This document shows, piece after piece, positions 15,173 to 23,258 of a stretch of DNA of 24,218 nt (position 1 is its first letter; every line of letters begins with the position of its first letter). A program made the position numbers and the translations under genes. Below the pieces are notes generated by a model. The model did no database searches, was not told the DNA's origin, and saw nothing but the letters and a program-made list of their open reading frames with translations. The DNA comes from JACMLD01 sp038229695. GTDB lineage: Bacteria > Bacteroidota > Bacteroidia > Chitinophagales > Chitinophagaceae. The DNA lies in contig JBBROE010000061.1 in assembly GCA_038229695.1 (NCBI GenBank), positions 1-24,218 of the forward strand. Reading direction: 5' to 3'.

Positions 15173-16702
15173 TTACAGGGCTGCTTTTTTCTTCCTGAGG
15201 CGTTCCCGGAAATAAGCTTTGAAACTACTGTCGGCACCCCTGAGCAGGATGATGAGGGTGCCCCTTTCCCGGGAAAAGGGGTTTTGGATGCTGTCTTCCA
15301 AGGTGGCGGAAATAAACTGGTGAATAAAGGGATGCTGCATTTCCTGCTTGTCCGGCGTCACCAGCAGGAGGTTCTCATAATCCGGCACGGCAGGCATCCA
15401 GTACAGGAAACTGGCGTTGTCGCTGAAGGCGACCGGAAGCTGGTAATCTGATCCATAGTAGTTGAGTGCACCTGCTTCGCCGTAGTTATCGGCATAAACG
15501 ACGGTCTGTTTTTTTTCGGTGGCCGTCAGCGTGTGGTAAACCCGGGCAGTTTTACCAGCCATTTCTTTCCAGCCCAGCATGTCGGAAAAATCCTGTGGAA
15601 GGGGATGGGTCTTTTGATCTTCCCAGGTAAGGGCGCCGGTTTTTGCGATATGGTTCCGTGCGAAGAAAGCGGCAAGGCGGGCTGGCGCGAATATGGGCAG
15701 GTAGATGGGGATTAAAAAAATACTCAGGGCCGCAGCGTAGACCAGCAGCGGGAACCTTAGCCAAACCGGGCGTGCCGTCAGCTTTTCCAGCCGGCAGGCA
15801 CCGAGTGCAAAAAGGATAGGGTAAGCGCCGAGGGTATAATAATTTTTTCCATGGAGGAGGAGGAGTAGGAAAACGATGAACAACGATGCCCAGGCAAGAA
15901 ATCGAACGGGTTTGCCCGAGCGGGTGAAAGCGGCCCAGAACAGGCCGGTGATCCATACCGGCAATATGGCGATGTTCATGAGAAGCTGGTCCGTTAGAAA
16001 GGTGAGTGGGTTAACGTACTGCAACTGGGTTTCCCGGAGCTCACGCATGTGAAACAGGACGGGGAAATGATGGATATACTGCCAGACCAGGTTCGGTAAA
16101 AAAATAAGGAAACCCACCAGGGAAGCGATATAAAAATGCTTGTTGCTGAAAATGCTGCGGTAGGGCGTAAGGAGCAGCCCCGCCAGCAGGGAGGTGATAT
16201 AAAATGCCGCAGAATATTTAGACAGCATTGCCAAACCCGCGCTGACGCCAAACAGGTAAAGCCATTTGTACCGGCCGCTGCGGGTCCACATCAGCATGCT
16301 GGAGGCCATCGCCGTCCAGAAAAATATTTCCAGGAAAACCGGTTGAAAGAGGTAGTTAATGCGCAGGTAAGGACCCAGTACAAACGGCAGGAAGCCCAGC
16401 AGCAGGGCAAAATTTTTGCCGCCGAGTTCCCGGATGATGCCTGCCACGACCAGAAAATTAAGCGCCCCGAAAAGTGCAGACCAGCACTTGATCCAAAACA
16501 GGGTATGGGCGAAGTGGCTGGATATCCACGCAAAGCCGCTCAGCAGTGGCGGCACTTCCATAAAGCCCCATGCCGGGTGGTTGCCTTCCGCCAGATAAAG
16601 CAACTCATCGCGGTGCGGTTCGTATACCGGGCTTTGCAGGAGGAAGGGCAGCGCAAATTTCAACAGCGCCAGGAAATAGATGAACGCCGATCTATTGTTC
16701 AT
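15173..16702 (-). CDS. GT39/ArnT-like membrane glycosyltransferase
   Basis: The protein is a polytopic GT-C fold enzyme (PMT_2/ArnT-like) of about 509 residues from the M at 16702 (MNNRSAFIYFLALLKFALPF). The in-frame ATG at 16732 adds ten polar residues before the first membrane helix and is less likely. The first periplasmic loop has EPHRDELLYLAEG with D32/E33, the acidic pair expected to act on the polyprenyl-phosphate sugar donor and acceptor. About ten hydrophobic helices follow up to roughly residue 350 (for example LGFLPFVLGPYLRINYLF). A soluble C-terminal domain of about 150 residues completes it. Such enzymes move a sugar from a lipid-phosphate carrier onto lipid A, glycans or proteins at the periplasmic face. 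The acceptor here is unknown. It lies 68 nt upstream of the B12-subunit gene on the same strand, with no functional link evident. Confidence 0.9.
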   Translation of the reverse strand: MNNRSAFIYFLALLKFALPFLLQSPVYEPHRDELLYLAEGNHPAWGFMEVPPLLSGFAWISSHFAHTLFWIKCWSALFGALNFLVVAGIIRELGGKNFALLLGFLPFVLGPYLRINYLFQPVFLEIFFWTAMASSMLMWTRSGRYKWLYLFGVSAGLAMLSKYSAAFYITSLLAGLLLTPYRSIFSNKHFYIASLVGFLIFLPNLVWQYIHHFPVLFHMRELRETQLQYVNPLTFLTDQLLMNIAILPVWITGLFWAAFTRSGKPVRFLAWASLFIVFLLLLLHGKNYYTLGAYPILFALGACRLEKLTARPVWLRFPLLVYAAALSIFLIPIYLPIFAPARLAAFFARNHIAKTGALTWEDQKTHPLPQDFSDMLGWKEMAGKTARVYHTLTATEKKQTVVYADNYGEAGALNYYGSDYQLPVAFSDNASFLYWMPAVPDYENLLLVTPDKQEMQHPFIHQFISATLEDSIQNPFSRERGTLIILLRGADSSFKAYFRERLRKKKAAL

Positions 16703-17162
16703 GTGGGTTGGTTTTGGCTTCGCTGGTAGCATAGTGCATCAGGCAAACGTTGCGGCTTCAGCGCCGCCTTCTCCAGGCGACGATGAAACTTGCACGCCTT
16801 TGTTAAAGTTAAAGATTACGAAGGTATGTCGGGCTTTGTTCCTTTGCGCGCCGGCATAAGCACCACAGCCTTATCACTAACGGTTGCTGAGCTGTGCAGG
16901 CGGCTATTTCTGACGCTATACCAATGCATGTAAATAATCAGCCGTTTCATTAAGTCCAAGTTTCTACCCTGGTTCAATACGGCAGATTCAGCGAGTGCCG
17001 GGTTGGCTGTATCTAATAACCGGACAGCCACTGTATCAAAACCGAACATCCGATATTTTTTTTCGTTCACATCAAATTGATTTACAATTTAATAAGTACA
17101 TGGCATTTTACTTGGTGCTTACAGACGGTTGCTCTGTTGCAGCTTTTAATAGGCGTCCCGCT
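16703..17162. other. Long gene-free stretch between the divergent glycosyltransferase and permease genes
   Basis: These 460 bases must contain the promoters of both flanking genes. Just before the permease, AAATTG (17074-17079) and CAATTT (17085-17090) form a perfect 6-bp inverted repeat with a 5-base gap, a possible operator. An 84-codon open frame runs on the minus strand at 16816-17070, and the opposite strand is nearly open in another frame with one TAA. Neither frame has a recognisable family or a ribosome-binding site, so I do not call a gene. Part of the plus-strand reading (FVPLRAGISTTALS, near 16839-16880) resembles the permease's own FPFLAGDAKTALS, so this may be decayed permease sequence. 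Confidence 0.4.
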
Positions 17163-19568
17163 ATGTTAAAAAATTATTTCAAAACTGCCTGGCAGAATTT
17201 ACGCAGCCATACATCTTATCTCGTCATTAATGCTATCGGGTTGGCCGTAAGCATTGCAGCCTGCATACTTATTTTCTTATTAACCCGGTATGAAACAAAC
17301 TTTGACAATTTTCATCCTAACAAAACACGCATTTACCGGGTGGTATCGGCAACGAAAACCAGGAACGGAACGGATTATTCAAAAGGCAGTGCCTTACCGC
17401 TGGCAGAAGCCTTACGAACAGACTACCCGCAACTGGATCACGTAGCCCGTACCTATAGTCGGGATAACCAGCAGGTAACTTTGCTAAATGATAAAGCTGG
17501 TGCCCCTCAACGGAAATTTAAAGAATCTATTTTTTTCGCTGAACCTGAATTTTTCGAAATATTCAACTTTCCGTTCCTGGCAGGTGATGCTAAAACTGCT
17601 TTATCAGAAAGCAATGCCGCAGTGGTTACCGAGGAAATAGCAGAAAAATATTTTGGCGACTGGCATACGGCCATCGGCAAATTAATTATGTATGATAATG
17701 ACAGGGATAAGGTCTGTAAAATAACAGGCATCCTAAAAAATGTTCCTGCTAACACCGATTTTCCTTTGCAGGTTGTACTTTCTTTTAAAACAGCCAAAGG
17801 CGAGGACGGTCTATCCGACTGGTCAGGCCAGGACGGGGCGTTGAATACCTTTGTGGTGCTTCCAAAAAATAGATCGTCAAAGCAATTTGACAGTGACCTG
17901 AAAGCGGTGGTAAAAAAGTATGCTCCTGCAGAATATGCGAACCACGGCTATTTATTACAGCCTTTAAGCAATATGCACTACCAGGGGGAGTTTGGCACTT
18001 ATAAAGGCAGTACGTTCAGCAAAGGATTGATTACCGCATTAAGATTGATAGGCGTATTTCTCTTATTCATTGCCTGCATAAACTTTATTAACCTGGCTAC
18101 TGCACAGGCAGCCTACCGTTCGAAGGAAGTTGGGATTAGAAAGGTTTTGGGCAGCAATAAAAAGCAATTGATTGTTCAGTTTTTAAGTGAAACCTTACTC
18201 ATTACAATTTCCTCCGTTTTTTTAGCATTAGTAATAGTATTCATTGCGTTGCCGGTGCTTAACAATTTCCTGGGCATAGGACTGGAAATACAACCGGGCG
18301 TTCCGTTGGTGGCATTGTTGTTTAGCATAATTATTATTGTTACCCTGTTATCCGGCTTCTATCCTGCATTTGTTTTATCGGGATTTAATCCCATCGACGT
18401 GTTGAAAAGTAAATATACCCATCATCATGCTAGTGGAATTTCGCTAAGAAGGGTGTTGGTTGTTCTACAGTTTACGGTTTCACAAATCCTGATTATAGGA
18501 ACATTGGTTGTGGTGGGACAAATGAAGTTTTTTCAAAATGCAAACCTTGGTTTTGATAAAGCTGCCATTATTACTGTCCCGCTCGCAAACGATAGTGCAC
18601 GCGTGTCTAAAATGGGCGTACTAAAAATGCAGTTGCTAAAGGTAGCTGGAATAAAAAGTGTGAGCATCAGTAGTTTTAGCCCAATGGATAAAGCGTCCTG
18701 GGGCGGTGATTTCAGATTTGACAATGCAGCAGCAAAATCAGATTTCGAACCCGATTTTAAATGGGCAGATGCCGACTTCTTTAAAACCTTTAATATGCCG
18801 TTCATCGCGGGCAGGCCGTATTACCCGGCCGACACCATAAACGGATTTGTTGTGAATGCACTAATGGTGAAAAAGCTGGGGATTGCCAACCCCGAAGACA
18901 TCCTGGGGAAAAAACTGGCTATTTTTAACGGGAGCATCGTTGCCCCGGTGGTGGGAGTCGTAAAAAACTTTAACGGCGGTTCGATGAAGGAAGAAATGAA
19001 GCCCATCTTGCTGGGTTCCTGGAAATTGGTATACCACTCGATCAATATTAAAATACAACCGGGAACGACGCAACAAACCTTAGAAGCAATAGAACAACTT
19101 TGGAGCAATACCTACCCTGATTTTGTTTTTGAATACCAGTTTCTGGATGATAAAATAGCCAGCTTTTACAAGCAGGAAACCCAGCTTTCCCAACTTTTTA
19201 AGATAGCGGCAGGGATTGCCTTATTTATTTCTTGTCTTGGTTTGTATGGCTTTGTTTCATTCATGGCAGTACAGCGTACTAGGGAGGTAGGCATAAGAAA
19301 AGTCATGGGTGCATCCATATTCAGCATTGTTTATTTATTCTCAAAAGAAATTACCGGGCTAATTGGTATTGCATTTTTCATCGCCACTCCGTTAGCTTCT
19401 TTTTTCATGCATCGATGGCTGCAACAATATGCTTACAGGATAGACATTGGCGTGGTCATATTCCTATCCGCCATCCTGATTTCTACCACCGTGGCCTGGC
19501 TGGCTGTGGGCTACCAGGCCCTGAGCGCAGCGGTGGCCAACCCGGTAAATAGTTTGAGATCGGAATAA
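17163..19568 (+). CDS. ABC transporter permease, two-domain MacB/FtsX type
   Basis: I start at ATG 17163 (MLKNYFKTAWQNLRSHTSYL), the standard opening of Bacteroidota FtsX-type permeases; the frame is open further upstream to 16995 but that sequence is unlike the family. The 801-residue protein has one membrane helix (about 22-42) and a periplasmic MacB_PCD-like domain (about 43-280, with FPFLAGDAKTALSESNAAVV). An FtsX block of three helices follows (about 285-425, containing YRSKEVGIRKVLGSNKKQL). The arrangement is then repeated, ending in a second FtsX block (QRTREVGIRKVMGASIFSI) near the C-terminus. Relatives pair with a cytoplasmic ATPase to export peptides, lipids or drugs, or act mechanically across the envelope. 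No ATPase gene adjoins it. It is visibly more AT-rich than its neighbours, which may mean later arrival. The substrate is unknown. Confidence 0.92.
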   Translation: MLKNYFKTAWQNLRSHTSYLVINAIGLAVSIAACILIFLLTRYETNFDNFHPNKTRIYRVVSATKTRNGTDYSKGSALPLAEALRTDYPQLDHVARTYSRDNQQVTLLNDKAGAPQRKFKESIFFAEPEFFEIFNFPFLAGDAKTALSESNAAVVTEEIAEKYFGDWHTAIGKLIMYDNDRDKVCKITGILKNVPANTDFPLQVVLSFKTAKGEDGLSDWSGQDGALNTFVVLPKNRSSKQFDSDLKAVVKKYAPAEYANHGYLLQPLSNMHYQGEFGTYKGSTFSKGLITALRLIGVFLLFIACINFINLATAQAAYRSKEVGIRKVLGSNKKQLIVQFLSETLLITISSVFLALVIVFIALPVLNNFLGIGLEIQPGVPLVALLFSIIIIVTLLSGFYPAFVLSGFNPIDVLKSKYTHHHASGISLRRVLVVLQFTVSQILIIGTLVVVGQMKFFQNANLGFDKAAIITVPLANDSARVSKMGVLKMQLLKVAGIKSVSISSFSPMDKASWGGDFRFDNAAAKSDFEPDFKWADADFFKTFNMPFIAGRPYYPADTINGFVVNALMVKKLGIANPEDILGKKLAIFNGSIVAPVVGVVKNFNGGSMKEEMKPILLGSWKLVYHSINIKIQPGTTQQTLEAIEQLWSNTYPDFVFEYQFLDDKIASFYKQETQLSQLFKIAAGIALFISCLGLYGFVSFMAVQRTREVGIRKVMGASIFSIVYLFSKEITGLIGIAFFIATPLASFFMHRWLQQYAYRIDIGVVIFLSAILISTTVAWLAVGYQALSAAVANPVNSLRSE

Positions 19569-19600
19569 TCGCCCTTTCTTTACATTTAATTTGCGACAGC

Positions 19601-19636
19601 TTTTCTCGGGCGCCTTTCCTTTTCCTCCTGAGAAAA
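19601..19636. terminator. Inverted repeat between convergent permease and gltX genes
   Basis: TTTTCTCGGG (19601-19610) can pair with CCTGAGAAAA (19627-19636) over ten positions with one G-U pair and a 16-base pyrimidine-rich loop. It lies between two converging genes, where a shared terminator is expected. No T-run follows on either strand outside the stem, so this is only a candidate. Confidence 0.35.
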
Positions 19637-19661
19637 CCAAGCATAAATGAGGTAACGCCGC

Positions 19662-21179
19662 TTATCCCTGTAACAACTGCAGGCTGTGCCGTATCCGCTG
19701 GATGCAGGCTGCTTTTCCGAGTACCGCGGCAATGTCGAACACGCCCGCTCCGAATTTGCCGCCCACCAGCATCACCCGCAACGGTAAGAGTACATCTCCC
19801 GGTTTTATCTGGCTGGCGGCGACCATCTCCTTAAACTCTTTCTCGAGATCCGTGGCATCCCATTGCTGCATCAGTTCCATCTGCCGGATCAGTTCCATAA
19901 AAAACTGTTGCTTGTGGTCATTCCATTTAGGTTGAACCGATTCCAGCGCCGGGTGCTCCGGGGCGGTAAAAAAGTAGGCCGACTGCTCCACAAAATCATA
20001 CAGCAGGTGGCAGCGATCTTTTACCAGCCCGATCACTGTGGAGAGAAAGTTATCATCAGCCACTGCAATCCCTTTTTCTGTCAGGATGGCTTTCACCGGT
20101 GCCAGTAACGCTTCCGTATCGGTTTTCTTAATCCATTCCTGGTTGAACCATTTGGCCTTTTCGAAATCAAATTTCGCCCCCGCTTTATGAATTCTTTCTA
20201 CCGAGAATTTAGCCGCTAGTTCCTCCAGGCTGAAGATCTCCTGTTCGGTCCCATCGTTCCAGCCGAGCATCGCCAGCATGTTCACGAAGGCTTCGGGAAG
20301 GAAGCCCAATTCCCGGAACCCTTTGGTGGTTTCAAGGGTTTTTGGGTCGGTCCAGTTCATGGCAAAGACCGGGAAGCCGAGGCGGTCCCCGTCGCGCTTG
20401 CTCAGTTTGCCGTGTCCATCCGGTTTAAGGATGAGGGGAAGATGGGCCCATTGAGGCATCTTGTCGAGGCCGAAAAGGTGTTTCCAGAGCTGAACATGGA
20501 CTGGTGCGCTGGGCAGCCACTCCTCCCCGCGGAAGGCATGGGTGATTTTCATAAGGTAATCATCCACCACCACGGCGAGGTGATAGGTGGGCATGCCATC
20601 GGCTTTCAGCAGCACCTTGTCATCCACCTGCGCACTGTCTACACTCACTTCTCCACGAATCATATCGGTAAAGCTGATAATTTCCTGGGCGGGCATTTTA
20701 AGGCGGACCACGTGCGGGTTGCCCGCGGCCACGCGTGCAGCGGTCTCCGCTGCTCCAAGCGTAAGTGAGTTGTCGAGCCTGTTCCGGGTATCGTGGTTAT
20801 ATTGAAAATTGGGTGTGGCAGTACGCTGCTGTTCCAGTGCAGCAGCAGTGTCAAAAGCATAGTAGGCCATGCCTTTTTTGACCAGTTCTTCGGCATACTG
20901 CCGGTAGATAGCCTTCCTTTCGCTCTGGCGATAAGGGCCGAAGGCGCCAGGTCGGGCCGGACTTTCATCTGGCGAAATTCCACACCAGTCGAGACACTGC
21001 AGGATGTAGTCCTCGGCACCCGCCACAAAACGACCCTGATCGGTATCCTCTATGCGCAAAATAAATGTTCCCCCGTTCCGGCGGGCAAAAAGGTAATTAA
21101 ATAAAGCAGTGCGCACGCCGCCCAGGTGTAGGCCACCGGTTGGACTGGGAGCAAAGCGAACCCTGATGTCATTTTCCAT
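19662..21179 (-). CDS. gltX: Glutamate-tRNA ligase
   Basis: The protein is a class I aminoacyl-tRNA synthetase that charges tRNA-Glu with glutamate in the cytoplasm. I start at ATG 21179 (MENDIRVRFAPSPTGGLHLGG); the open frame to 21272 would add 31 unconvincing residues. The HIGH-type motif is HLGG (residues 18-21), preceded by the usual RFAPSPTG. FILRIEDTDQGRF matches the glutamate-site strand, and the KMSKS-type motif is KLSKRDGDRLG. The 505-residue length suits a full enzyme with the C-terminal anticodon-binding helical domains. FRGEEWLPSAPVHVQL is also typical. Whether it is discriminating (Glu only) or also charges tRNA-Gln cannot be judged here. It is transcribed alone on the minus strand, with a long leader region upstream. 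Confidence 0.97.
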   Translation of the reverse strand: MENDIRVRFAPSPTGGLHLGGVRTALFNYLFARRNGGTFILRIEDTDQGRFVAGAEDYILQCLDWCGISPDESPARPGAFGPYRQSERKAIYRQYAEELVKKGMAYYAFDTAAALEQQRTATPNFQYNHDTRNRLDNSLTLGAAETAARVAAGNPHVVRLKMPAQEIISFTDMIRGEVSVDSAQVDDKVLLKADGMPTYHLAVVVDDYLMKITHAFRGEEWLPSAPVHVQLWKHLFGLDKMPQWAHLPLILKPDGHGKLSKRDGDRLGFPVFAMNWTDPKTLETTKGFRELGFLPEAFVNMLAMLGWNDGTEQEIFSLEELAAKFSVERIHKAGAKFDFEKAKWFNQEWIKKTDTEALLAPVKAILTEKGIAVADDNFLSTVIGLVKDRCHLLYDFVEQSAYFFTAPEHPALESVQPKWNDHKQQFFMELIRQMELMQQWDATDLEKEFKEMVAASQIKPGDVLLPLRVMLVGGKFGAGVFDIAAVLGKAACIQRIRHSLQLLQG

Positions 21180-21394
21180 AGCGGGTAAAGTTAGTAGTTG
21201 CCGGAGGGATAAGGCCGTTAGGTACCGAAGAAAATAAAATGGGGAAGATCGCGATAAGTTTGTGATTATCAATCCCCGTCAAAATGGCGAACCCGACGGA
21301 AGGGCTGGGACAGCGATTCTTTTTAAAAAATTTTTAATTCCGTGCAGCATATCTCCTACTATGCCTGTCACATTAAAAGGGTATTAAATTAGAT

Positions 21395-21425
21395 TTTTAA
21401 CGAATTACGTTTTCGACTATTTTCG
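21395..21425 (+). promoter_or_regulatory. Candidate Bacteroidota-type promoter on the plus strand
   Basis: TATTTTCG at 21418-21425 matches the -7 consensus TAnnTTTG at seven of eight positions. A TTTT at 21395-21398 stands in for the -33 TTTG at the expected 19-nt spacing. No protein gene lies downstream on this strand, so if it is used it would drive a short RNA that ends at the hairpins beginning at 21501. Confidence 0.3.
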
Positions 21426-21500
21426 TGCCCGTCCTGAACCTTTTTCCAAAAAATTTGGTGCAAGCCTAATGAGATAACCAATACCAACTGCGAATGCATA

Positions 21501-21520
21501 ATCCCGCCACCAGGCGGGAT
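21501..21520 (+). terminator. Hairpin copy 1 of a tandem pair, followed by a T-rich run
   Basis: ATCCCGCCACCAGGCGGGAT is a perfect 8-bp GC-rich stem with an ACCA loop. On the plus strand it is followed by TATCTTTTTA, giving it an intrinsic-terminator shape. The same 20 bases recur 31 bp further on. Confidence 0.6.
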
Positions 21521-21531
21521 TATCTTTTTAC

Positions 21532-21551
21532 ATCCCGCCACCAGGCGGGAT
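21532..21551. terminator. Hairpin copy 2 of the tandem pair
   Basis: This is an exact copy of the 20-base hairpin at 21501-21520. It follows the HesB/IscA gene (minus strand, stop at 21613) and may terminate that transcript. On the plus strand it is followed by ATTTTATAA. An exact tandem copy suggests a recent duplication or a mobile palindromic repeat. Confidence 0.5.
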
Positions 21552-21612
21552 ATTTTATAAAGCATACCCCAGCATGGCTATCAGACATGCCCCGGGGTGG
21601 TAAGGGGTGTTA

Positions 21613-21942
21613 CTATACGGCAAAGCTTTCGCCACAGGCACAACTGCGGCTGGCGTTGGGGTTATTGAAATAAAATCCTTTCCCATTCAGGCCTTCTGAA
21701 AACTCGAGGGTAGTATTAACCAGGTAGAGGAAACTTTTGAGATCGGTCACCACTTTTATGCCGTTGTCTTCAAAAGCCTGGTCGGAGGGTTTCATCTGCG
21801 TATCGAAATCCATTTTGTAACTCAGTCCGGAGCAACCGCCACCTACCACGGACACCCGCAGAAAATGGTCTTTATCGTTCATGGCGCCTTCCTCCATCAG
21901 GTGAAGGACTTTTTCTTTTGCTTTATCGCTAACATAAATCAT
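21613..21942 (-). CDS. HesB/IscA/SufA-type A-type iron-sulfur carrier
   Basis: The 109-residue protein has the full A-type carrier signature: C37 (VGGGCSGLSYKMDF), C101 and C103 (NASRSCACGESF), matching the family spacing C-x63-C-x-C. Such proteins receive a nascent [2Fe-2S] or [4Fe-4S] cluster and hand it to target apo-enzymes in the cytoplasm. The start at ATG 21942 gives MIYVSDKAKEKVLHLMEEG, the expected first helix. It lies 40 nt downstream of the cysteine desulfurase gene on the same strand, so the two are probably cotranscribed as an Fe-S assembly pair. No IscU/SufU-type scaffold or ferredoxin gene is seen in the window. IscA, SufA and ErpA cannot be told apart by eye, so no symbol is given. 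Confidence 0.94.
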   Translation of the reverse strand: MIYVSDKAKEKVLHLMEEGAMNDKDHFLRVSVVGGGCSGLSYKMDFDTQMKPSDQAFEDNGIKVVTDLKSFLYLVNTTLEFSEGLNGKGFYFNNPNASRSCACGESFAV

Positions 21943-21982
21943 AGCAGGCTGTATTAAATAATCAGTGTAAAATATTTTCGAT

Positions 21983-23146
21983 TCAGGCGTTGTTCATTTC
22001 CCGCATTTTCTTAACCGCTCCCGTTAACAGTCTGATCACATCATCCACCTCTTCAGCGGTGGTAAATCTGCCGAGGCTAAACCGCAGCGAAGCGTGGGCG
22101 AGGCTGTCGCTCAGCCCCATTGATTTTAAAACATGCGAGGGTGTGATGGACGCTGAACTGCAGGCACTCCCCGAGCTTACCGCCAGCTGCCTGTTGAACG
22201 ACATCATCAGTCCTTCACTTTCGGTATACCCAAAAGAAAGGTTGGTGACATGCGGCAGCCGATGCAGTATATTCCCGTTTACGCGCGTTTCATCGAGCAT
22301 CAGCAGGTTGGTTTCCAGTTTATCTCTCAGGAGTGTTAAGCGGGCCTGTTCTGTGGCCATAGCTGACTGCGCGATAGTCGCTGCTGCGCCCAGGCCCACG
22401 ATACCCGGCACGTTCAAGGTACCGCTGCGCATTCCTTTTTCGTGGCCGCCACCGTCCATTTGCGCCACCAGCCTGATGCGCGGATTCTTCCGGCTCACAT
22501 ACAATGCGCCTGCGCCTTTCGGACCATACATTTTATGGGCGCTGAGGGCAAGCATGGCGATACCCTCTTTTTTTACGTCGACCGGAATTTTTCCCGCTGC
22601 CTGTACGGCATCGGTAAAAAAGGGGATGTTGTGTTCGGCGGCGATGCGGCCGATTTCGGCAACCGGCTGGATGGTACCGGTTTCATTGTTGGCATACATC
22701 ACTGCTATCAGCAAGGTAGAGGGCCGGATAGCAGCGCGAAGATGCGACAGATCAACCAAGCCGGTAACATCTACCGGAAGGTAAGTAATCTCAGCTCCCT
22801 GTTTCTCCAGGTGGAGGCAGGTATCGAGCACAGCTTTGTGTTCGGTTTCAACAGTAATGATATGATTGCCTTTCTGGCGGTACATATCAAACGCTCCTTT
22901 GAGGGCGAGGTTATCCGCTTCCGTTGCCCCGCTGGTAAAGATAATTTCTTCGGGGCTGGCACCAATCAGTGCTGCCACCTGTTCTCTTGCCACAGCTACG
23001 GCTTCTTCGGCCTGCCATCCATAAAGATGGTTTCTGCTGGCGGCATTTCCGAAAAAACGGGTGAAATAGGGCAGCATCGCTTCTACCACCCGCGGGTCGC
23101 AGGGGGTAGTAGCATTGTTGTCCATATATACCGGTAAATCAGGCAT
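21983..23146 (-). CDS. Cysteine desulfurase, IscS/NifS type
   Basis: The 387-residue PLP enzyme takes sulfur from L-cysteine, giving alanine and a protein persulfide for Fe-S clusters and tRNA thiolation. The PLP lysine is K205 in LSAHKMYGPKGAG. H103 (VETEHKAVLDTC) stacks on the cofactor and D179 (FFTDAVQAAGK) binds the pyridine nitrogen. The catalytic Cys is C329 in the flexible loop SSGSACSSAS. This spacing closely follows the group I IscS pattern and differs from SufS, which lacks the longer loop. The start at ATG 23146 gives MPDLPVYMDNNATTP, the normal N-terminus. The gene heads an apparent two-gene unit with the A-type carrier. IscS and NifS are both possible names, so I leave the symbol blank. 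Confidence 0.95.
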   Translation of the reverse strand: MPDLPVYMDNNATTPCDPRVVEAMLPYFTRFFGNAASRNHLYGWQAEEAVAVAREQVAALIGASPEEIIFTSGATEADNLALKGAFDMYRQKGNHIITVETEHKAVLDTCLHLEKQGAEITYLPVDVTGLVDLSHLRAAIRPSTLLIAVMYANNETGTIQPVAEIGRIAAEHNIPFFTDAVQAAGKIPVDVKKEGIAMLALSAHKMYGPKGAGALYVSRKNPRIRLVAQMDGGGHEKGMRSGTLNVPGIVGLGAAATIAQSAMATEQARLTLLRDKLETNLLMLDETRVNGNILHRLPHVTNLSFGYTESEGLMMSFNRQLAVSSGSACSSASITPSHVLKSMGLSDSLAHASLRFSLGRFTTAEEVDDVIRLLTGAVKKMREMNNA

Positions 23147-23258
23147 GTTATAAGTTCTTCTTTAAAACACGAAATTACCTCAATTGGTTCTATTTTTAGC
23201 AGGAAACAAGCTTGCGGGCGGCCGGGTCGGGTACGAACGTGAAGCAAAAAAAATGGAT

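Larger units (their letters stand above)
21180..21612. other. Gene-free stretch between the HesB/IscA gene and gltX, with hairpins and a possible small RNA
   Basis: No credible protein gene lies in these 433 bases. Near gltX, GGGGA (21241-21245) pairs with TCCCC (21273-21277), and inside it GATAA (21253-21257) pairs with TTATC (21266-21270), giving a nested stem that may sit in the gltX leader. An A/T-rich block follows at about 21320-21340. On the plus strand, TTTT (21395-21398), 19 nt and TATTTTCG (21418-21425) resemble a Bacteroidota -33/-7 promoter with the correct spacing. About 75 nt later come two identical hairpins at 21501-21551. Together these could mark a short untranslated RNA. 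Confidence 0.4.

Noticed and set aside
15533..16729. Plus-strand open frames, including a 197-codon frame at 16136-16729
   Set aside because: They mirror the membrane glycosyltransferase frame; the translation is rich in Gln/Arg/Lys, as expected from the antisense of hydrophobic helices.
16970..16985. Possible tRNA T-arm (GGTTCAATAC)
   Set aside because: No matching acceptor, D-arm or anticodon-arm pairing could be laid out around it.
21501..21551. Repeat pair as a CRISPR array
   Set aside because: Only two units, each a perfect palindrome, with an 11-base gap and no cas genes; terminator or REP-like hairpins fit better.
21990..23137. Long plus-strand frames of 264 and 231 codons
   Set aside because: They overlap the cysteine desulfurase on the opposite strand, which has all catalytic residues at the family positions.
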